From Chelativorans salis (GTDB lineage Bacteria; Pseudomonadota; Alphaproteobacteria; Rhizobiales; Rhizobiaceae): 64,000 bases of DNA. This document shows positions 9,486-18,480 of the stretch, piece after piece. The first letter of the stretch is position 1; each line of letters begins with the position of its first letter. The DNA lies in NCBI RefSeq assembly GCF_025336525.1, contig NZ_JAOCZP010000001.1, positions 620,001 to 684,000 on the forward strand, given 5' to 3'. The translations under genes were made by a program, and so were the position numbers. Under the pieces are notes generated by a model. It was not told where the DNA came from. It ran no database searches and saw only the letters and a program-made list of their open reading frames with translations.

Positions 9486-10397
9486 TCAGCTCTCCTGTTC
9501 CCGGGCGCGGGCCTGGGCGCGCTGGAAATACGCGATAGGCACGACGAGGATGAGGAGCAGGACCACGGCCACCGCGGAAGAGACCGGCCAGTCGCGATTG
9601 AAGAAGAACTCGTCCCACAGGGTCTTGCCGATCATCAGCGTGCGCGAGCCGCCAAGGAGATCGGGGATCACGAACTCACCGACGGCAGGGATGAAGACCA
9701 GCATGCAACCTGCGATGACACCGGGAGCCGAAAGCGGGAAGGTTATCTTCCAGAAAGCTGCCAGCGGCGGACAGCCGAGATCCTGCGCCGCCTCGATCAG
9801 GGAATAGTCCATCTTCTCGAGGGCCGCATAAAGAGGCAGAACCATGAAGGGGAGGTAGGAATAGACAATGCCGATATAGACCGCGCTCGTCGTGTTGAGG
9901 ATGATAAGCGGCTCGTCGATGACGCCAAGGGCGAAGAGAAACTGGTTGAGCAGCCCTTCCGGCTTCAGGATGCCGATCCACGCATAAACGCGGATCAGGA
10001 AACTCGTCCAGAAAGGCAGGATGATCAACATCAGAAGCAGCGGGCGGAGGGTGGCCGGTGCGCGCGCCATGCCGTAGGCGATCGGGTAGCCAACCAAAAG
10101 TGTAAGCAGTGTCGAGACGGCTGCGATGACGAGGCTCGACAGATAGGCGTTCACGTAGAGCGCGTCTTGAAAAAGCCACAGGTAGTTTTCGAAGGACAGG
10201 TCACGCAGGTTGCGGATGAAGCCGGAGATCCCCTCCTCCAAGCCAAATACCGGCAGATAAGGCGGCATGGCGATCGTCGTCTGCGACAGCGATATCTTGA
10301 AGACGATAAAGAAGGGAACGAGGAAGAAGACCAGAAGCCATAGATAGGGCACGGCGATGACGAGCCGGCTGCCGATCATGGAGAAAAGCCGGACCAT
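9486..10397 (-). CDS. potH: Putrescine ABC transporter permease (PotH type)
   Basis: A 303-residue inner-membrane permease with six membrane segments. Characteristic elements are the N-terminal WLLVFFLVPFFIVFKISLS, the PFWTSFLIRVYAWIGIL stretch typical of PotB/PotH, and the EAA loop LIEAAQDLGCPPLAAFWKIT near residues 195-215. GEFVIPDLLGGSRTLMIG near 240 is also diagnostic. It lies 9 bp after the ATPase gene and one base before potI. It forms the channel with PotI for polyamines delivered by the PotF-type protein. Confidence 0.92.
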   Translation of the reverse strand: MVRLFSMIGSRLVIAVPYLWLLVFFLVPFFIVFKISLSQTTIAMPPYLPVFGLEEGISGFIRNLRDLSFENYLWLFQDALYVNAYLSSLVIAAVSTLLTLLVGYPIAYGMARAPATLRPLLLMLIILPFWTSFLIRVYAWIGILKPEGLLNQFLFALGVIDEPLIILNTTSAVYIGIVYSYLPFMVLPLYAALEKMDYSLIEAAQDLGCPPLAAFWKITFPLSAPGVIAGCMLVFIPAVGEFVIPDLLGGSRTLMIGKTLWDEFFFNRDWPVSSAVAVVLLLILVVPIAYFQRAQARAREQES

Positions 10398-10406
10398 TGC
10401 CTTTTC

Positions 10407-11543
10407 CTACCGCGTCAAGACGACACCAGCATCGGCAGAGAAGGAGACCCAGGCGCGATCATGCCAGGTCAGCGCGTCCTCCAGCCGGCGGATGCTGTTG
10501 ATAGTGCTTGCCTTGACGATGCGGCCGTCGTCCAGCTTGACGTTGTAGACGGTCATGTCGCCAAGATAGGCGATATCCCATATCTCGCCGTCGAGCGCAT
10601 TTGCCGCGTCCGCCGGCCGCTCACGCGAAATACTGAGCTTTTCTGGCCGCACAGCGAGCCACACCGTGTCGCCGGCGGCAGCCTCGCCGGCATCCGCCAC
10701 GCGAAACTCCGTCCCGCTCCTGTCCCTGATGCGTGCGGCGCTGCCGGTCTTCGTCACCGAGCCCTCGAAGGTGTTGATCGAGCCAACGAAGTCGGCGACG
10801 AAGCGGCAGGATGGTGCCTCGTAGACTTCTGCCGGCGTCGCCACTTGCAGTACCTTGCCCTTGTCCATGATGGCGATGCGGTCGGCCATGGTCATCGCCT
10901 CCTCCTGGTCATGGGTGACGACGATGAAGGTGAGGCCAAGCTCGTACTGCAGGTCCACCAGCTCGAACTGCGTTTCCTCACGCAGCTTCTTGTCGAGGGC
11001 AGCCAACGGCTCGTCGAGCAGCAGCACCTTGGGCCGCTTGGCCAGCGAACGGGCGAGCGCCACGCGCTGGCGCTGTCCGCCGGAAAGCTGCTGCGGCTTG
11101 CGCTTGGCGAACTGCTCGAGCTTGACCAGCTTTAACATCTGGCCGACGCGCTCGGCGATCTGCGGCTTCGGCATGCCGTCCTGCTTCAGACCGAAGGCGA
11201 TGTTTGCTTCCACGGTCATGTGCGGGAAGAGAGCGTAGGATTGGAACATCATGTTGACGGGCCGGCGGTAGGGCGGGATACCCTTCATGTCCTGCCCGTC
11301 GAGGAAGATGCGGCCGGAGGTCGGCTGCTCAAAGCCGCCCAGCATGCGCAGAAGCGTGGTCTTACCGCAGCCGGAGGCGCCGAGGAGGGCAAAGAACTCG
11401 CGCTCGTAGATCGTCAGCGACAGATCGTCGACGGCGGTGAAGTCGCCGAAGCGCTTAGTTACGTTCTCGAAACGGATATAGGGCTTCGCCGCCGGATCAG
11501 CCCACGGAGCGAACGTCCTTCGCGTGCTGCCAAGCGATGCCAT
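10407..11543 (-). CDS. potG: Putrescine/spermidine ABC transporter ATPase (PotG type)
   Basis: A 378-residue ATPase that powers the PotH/PotI channel. The internal ATG at 11543 is preferred over 11591 because a GGCGGAAG-like site precedes it and homologues start near here. Walker A is GASGCGKTT, the signature is LSGGQRQRVALARSLA, and Walker B is VLLLDEPLAALD followed by the H-loop VVTHDQEEA. After about residue 265 comes a TOBE-type C-terminal domain typical of polyamine ATPases. No other complete ATPase of this class lies near the orphan iron permease at 2.7 kb, so sharing is conceivable but unsupported. Confidence 0.92.
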   Translation of the reverse strand: MASLGSTRRTFAPWADPAAKPYIRFENVTKRFGDFTAVDDLSLTIYEREFFALLGASGCGKTTLLRMLGGFEQPTSGRIFLDGQDMKGIPPYRRPVNMMFQSYALFPHMTVEANIAFGLKQDGMPKPQIAERVGQMLKLVKLEQFAKRKPQQLSGGQRQRVALARSLAKRPKVLLLDEPLAALDKKLREETQFELVDLQYELGLTFIVVTHDQEEAMTMADRIAIMDKGKVLQVATPAEVYEAPSCRFVADFVGSINTFEGSVTKTGSAARIRDRSGTEFRVADAGEAAAGDTVWLAVRPEKLSISRERPADAANALDGEIWDIAYLGDMTVYNVKLDDGRIVKASTINSIRRLEDALTWHDRAWVSFSADAGVVLTR

Positions 11544-11618
11544 CCCGCTTCCGCCTTCTGCCCGTCGAAAAAGCTGCGGCCGGCCCGGCATGTAGCGCCG
11601 GACCGGTGCTCGCCGAGG

Positions 11619-12716
11619 CTACTGTCCTGTGACAACCCTGGTCCACAGCCGCGTAACGAGGCGCTGTGTTCGCGGATCGTAGGGCAATGTCGTATAGAGC
11701 TTTTCGAGAACCGCTTCGTCCGGGTAGACGGCCGGATCGTCGATCACCTCTTCATCGAGCAGTTCCTGAGAGGCCTTGTTGCCGTTGGCGTAGAAGACAT
11801 AGTTCGACGCTTTGGCGATGACTTCGGGGCGCAGGATATAGTTTATGAACTCGTGCGCCTCCTCGAGGTGCTGCGCATCGGCGGGAATGGCCATCTGATC
11901 GAACCACATCTGCGCCCCCTCCTTCGGGATGGCGTAGGCGATCTCGACGCCTTGGCCGGCCTCGGCCGCGCGATCGCGCGCCTGGAAGACGTCGCCTGAC
12001 CAGCCGACAGCAAGGCAGATGTCACCGTTGGCGAGGGCATTGATATATTCGGAGGAATGGAATTTACGCACATACGGCCGCACGGCAAGCAGTAGTTCCT
12101 CCGCCTTCTCTAGATCGGCCGGATCGCGGCTATCGGGGTCGAGGCCGAGGTGATTCAATGCCGCACGCACCATCTCCGCTGGCGCGTTGAGCATATGGAT
12201 GCCGCAATCCGCCAGCTTGGAGATCATGTCAGGATTGAAGACTACCTCCCATGAATCGATCCTGTCGGTGCCGAGCGCTTCCTCAACCTTGGCCACGTTG
12301 TAGCCGATGCCGGTTGTGCCCCACATGTAATTGACCGAATAGGCATTTTCGGGATCGTACTTCTCCGTGCGCTCGGCAATCATGTCCCAGACATTGTCGA
12401 TGTTGGTGAGCTTGGATTTATCCAGTTTCTGAAATACGCCCGCTTGGATCTGCCGGCCAAGGAATTCGCCCGAGGGTACCACCACATCGTAGCCCGTGCC
12501 GCCGGCGAGCAGCTTTGTTTCCAGGATCTCGTTGGAATCGAAGACGTCATAGACGACCTCGATACCGGTCTCAGCGGTGAAGTCCTCGAGGATCGATTCG
12601 TCGATATAGTCGGACCAATTGTAGACGTTTACCACGCGGTCCTGCGCCGCGGCACTTGTCGCAAGCGCCGCCGCGGCGATGGTCACGGCGGAAAGCAGAG
12701 CGGCTTTGCGTATCAT
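11619..12716 (-). CDS. potF: Putrescine-binding periplasmic protein (PotF type)
   Basis: A 365-residue extracellular binding protein, first gene of the operon. The ATG at 12716 is chosen over upstream starts because GGGAG lies 8 bases before it and it begins a standard signal peptide (MIRKAALLSAVTIAAAALATSAAA). The mature part starts RVVNVYNWSDYIDESILEDF, the conserved opening of PotF/PotD proteins, and later contains AVGWSGDVFQAR and DQMAIPADA. The length matches the PotF family (about 370 residues). With puuA/puuB-like genes 8-10 kb away, import of putrescine is the best reading; the exact polyamine is not determined by sequence. Confidence 0.92.
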   Translation of the reverse strand: MIRKAALLSAVTIAAAALATSAAAQDRVVNVYNWSDYIDESILEDFTAETGIEVVYDVFDSNEILETKLLAGGTGYDVVVPSGEFLGRQIQAGVFQKLDKSKLTNIDNVWDMIAERTEKYDPENAYSVNYMWGTTGIGYNVAKVEEALGTDRIDSWEVVFNPDMISKLADCGIHMLNAPAEMVRAALNHLGLDPDSRDPADLEKAEELLLAVRPYVRKFHSSEYINALANGDICLAVGWSGDVFQARDRAAEAGQGVEIAYAIPKEGAQMWFDQMAIPADAQHLEEAHEFINYILRPEVIAKASNYVFYANGNKASQELLDEEVIDDPAVYPDEAVLEKLYTTLPYDPRTQRLVTRLWTRVVTGQ

Positions 12717-12957
12717 GAACAAGACTCCCATTTTCGGCTTCTTTCGGCCTGTCTTCCCGCCCGGGCCGACCGGCTTTTGTAACAAGCCTATTTTCGTTTT
12801 CGCAGTGCGACAAGCGTGAAAATTTCTCGACATGCCTCGGGGGAGCCGGCACTTAAAGCGGGTAACGATCCCTCCACCACCGCTGTCGATCCGCCGGCTC
12901 AGGCCTGTTCATCCCGCGCCAGTCTGCTACAAATTTCCGCGGCGGAGGAAATACACC

Positions 12958-13935
12958 ATGAAAGCAGCCTGGTATGAGAAGAACGGGCCGGCGCGCGCGG
13001 TGCTGGATGTGGGCGAGATGGCAACGCCCGAACCCGGCGCGGGCGAAGTGCGCGTGCGGCTCTATGCCTCCGGCGTCAACCCCTCGGACGTCAAGAGCCG
13101 CCGCGGCCGCGCGCTGATCGCCCCGCGCATCATTCCGCACAGCGACGGCGCCGGCGAGATCGATGCGGTCGGCCAAGGCGTGGCGCACGCACGGATCGGC
13201 GAGCGCGTGTGGGTGTGGAACGGGCAGTGGAAGCGCCCGTTTGGCACGGCGGCCGAGTTCATCTGTCTGCCCTCCGAGCAAGCCGTGCCTCTGCCGGAAG
13301 GCGTCGACTATGCCACCGGCGCCTGTTTCGGCATTCCGGCGCTGACGGCTGTCCAAGCCGTGCGGCTGCACGGGAACATCGGCGGCAGGACGCTGCTCAT
13401 CACCGGTGCCGGCTCCTCCGTCGCCTATTATGCGGTGCAGATGGCGAAGGCGGCCGGCGCGCGCGTGCTGGGTACGGCCTCGGCCGAGCGCGCCGCCCTT
13501 GCACGCGAGGCCGGGGCGGACTTCGTCATCGACTATAAGGCGAAGGACGTCGCCAAGGTGGCGAAGGACCTGACCGGCGGCAAGGGTGTTGACGGCGTGA
13601 TCGACATGGATCTCTCGTCTACCGTAGCGCTCGTCGCCGATGGTCTCGTGGCGCCGCATGGAAAGATTGTCTGCTATGGCTCGAACGTCGCCGGTGACAT
13701 TCCGCTGTCCTTCCCGACCATGCTGTGGAGCAGCCTCACGTTGCAGTTCTTCCTGGTCTACGAGCTCTTGCCCGAGGAGCGCGCCGAGGCCATCGCGCAA
13801 CTTACTGGGATGCTGCGGCAGGGTGCGCTTCGGCACATGACCGGCGCGCGCTTCCGGCTCGACCAGATTGCCGATGCCCACGAGGCCGTGGAAAGCGGCG
13901 ATGTCGTTGGCAATGTCGTCATCGATGTCGTCTGA
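12958..13935 (+). CDS. Zinc-independent quinone/NADPH oxidoreductase (MDR family)
   Basis: A 325-residue medium-chain dehydrogenase/reductase of the quinone oxidoreductase class. The start at 12958 has a GGAGGAAA site six bases upstream; longer upstream reading has no such site. The N-terminal GroES-like domain lacks the cysteines that bind catalytic zinc. The nucleotide-binding fold begins at TLLITGAGSSVAYYAVQMAKAAGARVLGT, where the usual GxGxVG is slightly changed to GAGSSV. The family reduces quinones or conjugated carbonyls with NADPH; the substrate is unknown. Its 3' end overlaps a small oppositely oriented ORF by 17 bases. Confidence 0.88.
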   Translation: MKAAWYEKNGPARAVLDVGEMATPEPGAGEVRVRLYASGVNPSDVKSRRGRALIAPRIIPHSDGAGEIDAVGQGVAHARIGERVWVWNGQWKRPFGTAAEFICLPSEQAVPLPEGVDYATGACFGIPALTAVQAVRLHGNIGGRTLLITGAGSSVAYYAVQMAKAAGARVLGTASAERAALAREAGADFVIDYKAKDVAKVAKDLTGGKGVDGVIDMDLSSTVALVADGLVAPHGKIVCYGSNVAGDIPLSFPTMLWSSLTLQFFLVYELLPEERAEAIAQLTGMLRQGALRHMTGARFRLDQIADAHEAVESGDVVGNVVIDVV

Positions 13936-14074
13936 TGAACCTGCCGAGACGCCGCGCGCCCTGCATCACCCGACTTGGCCTGTACTGGACGATATAGTCG
14001 TCATAGGACCGCCTCTCCAGCTGCTGCATCGCCCAAACGTGGTGGCTAAGAACCCATCCGCTCACATAATCCAT
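13919..14074 (-). CDS. Small basic protein, 51 residues, unknown function
   Basis: A short reading frame starts with ATG at 14074, preceded by a strong AGGAG eight bases upstream, and ends in TGA inside the 3' end of the oxidoreductase gene. The product begins MDYVSGWVLSHHVWAMQQLE and has an arginine-rich tail (about RRLGRFIRRHR). It is rich in Trp, Tyr and His in the first half. No known family is recognised; it superficially recalls short basic proteins of the DUF1127 kind but lacks their consensus. It is transcribed away from the LysR gene, so the two share an 89-bp divergent promoter region. The ribosome-binding site and intact frame are the only evidence. Confidence 0.5.
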   Translation of the reverse strand: MDYVSGWVLSHHVWAMQQLERRSYDDYIVQYRPSRVMQGARRLGRFIRRHR

Positions 14075-14163
14075 GGTGTTTTCTCCTGCTGTTTTTCATG
14101 AGCGGAGAATAAAGATGCCATTTCCCTTTATCAGGCTTCGATTCCGCACTATCTTTTTCAACC

Positions 14164-15039
14164 ATGAAAAGCCTGAGTTGGGACGACCTGCGCATTTTCA
14201 TCGGCGTGGCGCGTGGCGGCGGATTGTCGCCTGCGGCCGCTGAGGCGGGTTTGAGCCCGGCCACGGTAGGTCGACGCATGCTGGCGCTGGAGGAGGCGGC
14301 GGGAAGGCCGCTCTTCGTGCGCCGGCAGACGGGCTATGCGCTGACACCCGATGGGGAAGCGCTTTTTCAGCGTGCCCAGGCGATGGAAGCGAGTGCCCGG
14401 CCGATCGGCGAATGGCTCGCCGCCGAGGGCGCCCGGCCCGTCGTGCGTATCTCCGCCGGCACGTGGACAGCCAATTTCTTCGCCGCCAATTTCTCACGCC
14501 TGTGGACGCCGGACGACAATTTTCGCATTGCCTTCAAGACGACCGAAGCGAAGCTCGACATCGGCCACCGCGAGGTCGAGATCGGCATCAGGAACCATGC
14601 TCCCGAGAGCGCCAATCTGGCCGCGCGCAGAACGGGAGAGGTGGCGCAGGCGCCTTTCCGGGCGCGCAACCATCCGCGGCCGGGACGCGAAGACTGGGTG
14701 GCGATCGCGCCGGAGGACATCTCAACACGCTCGGCGCGGTGGGTTGCGGAGCAGAAGGGACTTTCAGTCGTCGCCTGGGCGAACACGCCGCGCACACTCT
14801 ATGACCTGATCCGCTCCGGCGTCGGCAAGGGCGTGCTTCCTTGCTTCGCAGGCGACCGTGACCCACTTCTGGAACGGGCGGGCGAGGAGATCGCCGACCT
14901 GCGCGAGGGCCAATGGGTCGTCATGCACAACGACGACCGGCACCGCCGCGAGGTACGCATCGTCATCGACCGCATCGTCGACCTTCTCACCAGCCATGCT
15001 CCGCTGTTTGCGGGAGAGCGGCCCTTGGGGACCGAGTGA
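14164..15039 (+). CDS. LysR-family transcriptional regulator
   Basis: A 291-residue DNA-binding regulator. The N-terminal winged helix-turn-helix covers about residues 5-64 (LRIFIGVARGGGLSPAAAEAGLSPATVGRRMLALEE), followed by a linker helix and a LysR substrate-binding domain of the short type. In contrast to canonical members the recognition helix reads SPATVGRRM. The effector is unknown. Regulators of this class usually act on a divergent neighbour, here the 51-residue ORF, and possibly on the oxidoreductase gene behind it. Confidence 0.88.
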   Translation: MKSLSWDDLRIFIGVARGGGLSPAAAEAGLSPATVGRRMLALEEAAGRPLFVRRQTGYALTPDGEALFQRAQAMEASARPIGEWLAAEGARPVVRISAGTWTANFFAANFSRLWTPDDNFRIAFKTTEAKLDIGHREVEIGIRNHAPESANLAARRTGEVAQAPFRARNHPRPGREDWVAIAPEDISTRSARWVAEQKGLSVVAWANTPRTLYDLIRSGVGKGVLPCFAGDRDPLLERAGEEIADLREGQWVVMHNDDRHRREVRIVIDRIVDLLTSHAPLFAGERPLGTE

Positions 15040-15067
15040 GGGATTCTATCCCTTAGTCACCGCCTTC

Positions 15068-16492
15068 TTACTGAAAATCAAACGCGCTCAGCCCCGTCAC
15101 CATCTCGTCCAGTCCCAGCGGCCTTGTCACCGGCGGTTCGGCCCGGGCGAGGCAGCCAGGGCGCTCACATAGCCTGCAGGCTGGGCCGACGGAGACCGGC
15201 GCCTCAACGGCGGAGGCCGGGAGGGATGCGCCGTAGACCAGTCGATCCCTGTAAGCAAGATCACAGGCAAGGAGGAGCGCGGTGCGGCGCGGGCGCTCGT
15301 TGAAGGCCGCCTGCGGCCCCTCCAGCGTGCGCGCCAGCGTCAGAAACATCTCGCCGTCTGGCATTGCCACCGCTTCCACCAGCACCTGCCCAGGCTGGGC
15401 GAAGGCCGCGTGATGGCCGAGCTTCGGGCATCCGCCACCGAACCGGCTTACGGGAAAGCCGCCCGCCCCGGCGCGGCGCAGGCGGTTGCCGGCATTATCC
15501 ACCTCCAGCATGAAGAAAGGCACACCCGCCGCGCCGTCCCGCGCAAGCGTGGTGAGCCGGCTGGCCGCCTGTTCAAACGACACATGGAAGCGGGCTGCCA
15601 GCACCTCGATGTCATAGCGTGTCCGCTCGGCGGCGGCGAGGAAAGCCTGGTAGGGCATCATCAGCGCATGCGCGGCATAGCGGCCGAGCTCAAAACGCGC
15701 CAGCCGCCGTGCCTCGTTGGAGCCAAGCTTGAACGCCTCGATCTCGGCTGCGATCGCCACCTGCATGCGGATGAGACAGGCCTCCACAGCGATCTCGTGC
15801 AACTGGTCGGCCGCGGACAGCCGCTCGGAGACAAAAAGCCGCTGCGAATGCCGGTCATAGCGCCGACGCCAGTTAGGCATGGTGTCAGCCGGCAGCACGC
15901 GCACGGCGATACCATGCTCGCTTCTGAGCCAGGCTTTCAAGGTACCCGCCAAATCGCCGCCAGCCTCCAGCACGCGGTGAAAAGCCCCTGCCTCCTCCTC
16001 CAGTGTCGGGAAATAATTGGCTCGGCGCTCGAGGGTCTCGCGCACCTCGTCGACCGGTAACCGGGTGGCGGAGATTGCCGTGGCCCGTCCCTCCCGCGCT
16101 AGCATTTCCGAAAGATCCGACAGCCTCGCGGCCTGTTCGCGGTAAGCGCGGTAGAGCTTGGCCAGCGCGGCGGCCGCGTTGGGTGCAGCCTCCACCACCT
16201 CAACCAGTTCGTGCTCGCCCGGCAGTTCGCCGGCAAGCAGCGGATCGGAGAATACTTCCTTCAACGCCGCCAGCGATGCTCCGCTTTCCCCTTGCAACTC
16301 TTCCGGGTCGACTTTGTAGACGGAGGCAAGTTTGAGGATGAGCTGCACGGTCAATGGCCGCTGGTTGCGCTCGATAAGGTTCAGATAAGACGGCGAGATT
16401 CCAAGCCCCTCAGCCATCGCCGTCTGGGTCAATCCCTTGGCGTTGCGGATGCGCCTGATGCGGGCGCCGGCGAAGATCTTCTGCGAGGCCAT
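15068..16492 (-). CDS. XRE-family short-chain fatty acid regulator (ScfR/RamB type)
   Basis: A 474-residue transcription factor. Residues about 8-62 are a Cro/C1-type helix-turn-helix ([37 protein letters not shown]). The centre (about 150-300) is an IrrE/ImmA-like domain; I do not see an intact HExxH zinc motif there (it reads [10 protein letters not shown]). The C-terminal part is the DUF2083-type domain with conserved cysteines (CRLCERPGC). Regulators of this type sense acyl-CoA or short-chain acids and control isocitrate lyase and related genes, as RamB does in actinobacteria and ScfR in alphaproteobacteria. Its divergent position next to aceA, with a palindrome between them, supports that role. 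Activator or repressor cannot be told from sequence. Confidence 0.9.
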   Translation of the reverse strand: MASQKIFAGARIRRIRNAKGLTQTAMAEGLGISPSYLNLIERNQRPLTVQLILKLASVYKVDPEELQGESGASLAALKEVFSDPLLAGELPGEHELVEVVEAAPNAAAALAKLYRAYREQAARLSDLSEMLAREGRATAISATRLPVDEVRETLERRANYFPTLEEEAGAFHRVLEAGGDLAGTLKAWLRSEHGIAVRVLPADTMPNWRRRYDRHSQRLFVSERLSAADQLHEIAVEACLIRMQVAIAAEIEAFKLGSNEARRLARFELGRYAAHALMMPYQAFLAAAERTRYDIEVLAARFHVSFEQAASRLTTLARDGAAGVPFFMLEVDNAGNRLRRAGAGGFPVSRFGGGCPKLGHHAAFAQPGQVLVEAVAMPDGEMFLTLARTLEGPQAAFNERPRRTALLLACDLAYRDRLVYGASLPASAVEAPVSVGPACRLCERPGCLARAEPPVTRPLGLDEMVTGLSAFDFQ

Positions 16493-16517
16493 AGCTTTCC
16501 ACGCCGTCTTTACAGCT

Positions 16518-16538
16518 CTTTACACAACAGGTGCAAAG
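16518..16538. promoter_or_regulatory. Candidate operator in the scfR-aceA divergent region
   Basis: An imperfect dyad CTTTACAC-N5-GTGCAAAG lies 26 bp before the scfR-like start and about 185 bp before aceA. The arms match at 7 of 8 positions and resemble the TTTGCAAA-rich sites known for RamB. A further CTTTACA precedes it at 16508-16514. It is a candidate only. Confidence 0.45.
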
Positions 16539-16721
16539 ACACCCCACAAGAGCCTTACTTCTTTTACAAATTTACCGAATCCGCCTGTGAAAGGCAACAC
16601 AGCTCCACCTGATTCCGCGGCTCTTGGGAGGAAAATCCCGTGCCTTTCTGTGCAGTGCAGCGTAAATCTTGTCACAGGAGTTGGCGTCAGCCACCCAGGA
16701 ACGGCACAACGGAGACACCAG

Positions 16722-18011
16722 ATGACGGATTTTTACAACCTCGTTCCCTCCGCACCCGAAGGCCGCTTCGACGGCATCGAACGACCCTATGGGGCCGAAG
16801 AGGTGCGCCGGCTGCGCGGCTCAGTGACCATCCGTCACACATTGGCGGAAGAGACCGCCAACCGGCTGTGGCAGCTCATCCGTGAAGAGGACTTCGTCAA
16901 TGCGCTGGGCGCGGTTACCGGCAACCAGGCTATGCAGATGGTGCGCGCGGGGCTGAAGGCCATCTACCTCTCCGGCTGGCAGGTGGCGGCGGATGCCAAC
17001 ACGGCATCATCCATGTATCCGGACCAGTCACTCTACCCCGCCAACGCGGGGCCGGAGCTTGCCCGACGCATCAATCGCGCGCTGCAGCGTGCCGATCAGA
17101 TCGAGACAGCGGAAGGCAAGGGCCTTTCCGTCGATACCTGGTTTGCACCGATTGTTGCAGACGCGGAAGCGGGCTTCGGCGGTCCGCTCAATGCGTTCGA
17201 GCTCATGAAAGCCTACATCGAAGCGGGCGTGGCGGGCGTGCATTTCGAAGATCAGTTGGCTTCGGAAAAGAAGTGCGGCCATCTGGGCGGCAAGGTGCTC
17301 ATCCCCACCGCTCAGCATATCCGCAACCTCACCGCCGCAAGGCTTGCCGCTGACGTGATGGGGGTGCCCACGCTCGTCATCTGCCGTACGGACGCGGAGG
17401 CCGCCAAGCTCGTTACCTCCGATATTGACGAGCGCGACCGGCCGTTCGTCGACTACGATGCCGGCCGCACCGTGGAAGGTTTCTACCGCGTGAAGAATGG
17501 GCTGGAGCCCTGCATCGCGCGCGCCATTGCCTACGCACCCTATTCCGATCTCATCTGGTGCGAGACATCGAAGCCGGACCTCGATCAGGCAAAGCAGTTT
17601 GCCGAGAGTGTGCACAGGCATCATCCGGGTAAACCGCTCGTCTACAACTGCTCGCCTTCCTTCAATTGGAAGAAGAATCTGGACGAGGCCACCATTGCCA
17701 AATTCCAGCGCGAGCTGGGCGCCATGGGCTACAAGTTTCAGTTCATAACGCTGGCCGGCTTCCATCAGCTCAACTACGGCATGTTCGAGCTGGCCCGCGG
17801 CTACAAGGAACGGCAGATGGCGGCCTACAGTGAGTTACAGCAGGCCGAGTTTACGGCTGAGGCGAACGGCTATACCGCCACTAAACACCAGCGTGAGGTT
17901 GGCACCGGCTACTTCGACGCCGTGTCCATGGCGATTTCCGGCGGCCAGTCCTCCACCACGGCCATGAGCGAATCCACCGAGCAGGACCAATTCCGCCCGG
18001 CGGCGGAATAA
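16722..18011 (+). CDS. aceA: Isocitrate lyase
   Basis: A 429-residue cytoplasmic enzyme that splits isocitrate into glyoxylate and succinate, the first step of the glyoxylate shunt needed for growth on acetate, fatty acids and acetoacetate. The start at 16722 has GGAG eight bases upstream and gives the normal length; upstream in-frame ATGs run through the promoter. The active-site signature [11 protein letters not shown] lies near residues 183-193, with the catalytic cysteine in KKCGH; other ICL stretches are [11 protein letters not shown]-like ([11 protein letters not shown]) and [11 protein letters not shown]. No malate synthase gene is in the window. The upstream regulator is the ScfR-type protein; a small conserved-looking gene follows 22 bp downstream. 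Confidence 0.95.
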   Translation: MTDFYNLVPSAPEGRFDGIERPYGAEEVRRLRGSVTIRHTLAEETANRLWQLIREEDFVNALGAVTGNQAMQMVRAGLKAIYLSGWQVAADANTASSMYPDQSLYPANAGPELARRINRALQRADQIETAEGKGLSVDTWFAPIVADAEAGFGGPLNAFELMKAYIEAGVAGVHFEDQLASEKKCGHLGGKVLIPTAQHIRNLTAARLAADVMGVPTLVICRTDAEAAKLVTSDIDERDRPFVDYDAGRTVEGFYRVKNGLEPCIARAIAYAPYSDLIWCETSKPDLDQAKQFAESVHRHHPGKPLVYNCSPSFNWKKNLDEATIAKFQRELGAMGYKFQFITLAGFHQLNYGMFELARGYKERQMAAYSELQQAEFTAEANGYTATKHQREVGTGYFDAVSMAISGGQSSTTAMSESTEQDQFRPAAE

Positions 18012-18033
18012 TAACCAGTCGAGGAGAAACGAC

Positions 18034-18279
18034 ATGACACCGAACACCCGCGTCAAGGAACGCGCAGACGAGCAAGCCAGCGCCATGAACGGCGACCAGC
18101 AGGCGATCGTGCGTATGATTGCCAATGACCTGCACCGCCTCAACCAGTCGGTTATGACGGCGGTCGAAGCCGGCATCTCCGTGGAGCTGGTGCGTTCGGC
18201 ACGCCACCACGGCGGCGAAGGCAACTGGGGCGACCTGCTCGTGCCGGTTATCGTCACCAATCGCCTTGCGCGCGGCTAG
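18034..18279 (+). CDS. Small protein downstream of isocitrate lyase, unknown function
   Basis: An 81-residue cytoplasmic protein in the aceA transcription unit, 22 bp after aceA with a GAGGAGAAA site before its ATG. It has no membrane segment. The middle (QAIVRMIANDLHRLNQSVMTAVEAGISVELVRSARHH) is predicted helical, and the end reads GNWGDLLVPVIVTNR. Small proteins of this length beside aceA recur in Rhizobiales genomes from what I recall, but I cannot name a function. The strong ribosome-binding site and position support a real gene co-expressed with the glyoxylate shunt. Confidence 0.75.
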   Translation: MTPNTRVKERADEQASAMNGDQQAIVRMIANDLHRLNQSVMTAVEAGISVELVRSARHHGGEGNWGDLLVPVIVTNRLARG

Positions 18280-18480
18280 AGAAGCGATTGCTCGATATTC
18301 CTCCGCCCCTGCCCCGCATGGTTCGCCGTGCGGGGCGAACGCCGTCCGTAGGAGCGATAAACCTATCTTGAAGTGCACATATCCGAACCGTTATACGGGT
18401 TGACAAGGCAGCAGAGATGGCGAGTATGCCGCCCGCACACTCAACCGGGCATTGAACCCGGCTCCTAACGGTCGTATATC

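Noticed and set aside
16437-16721. Extended isocitrate lyase N terminus
   Set aside because: The extension covers the divergent promoter and part of the regulator gene, whereas ATG 16722 has GGAG and matches the family length.
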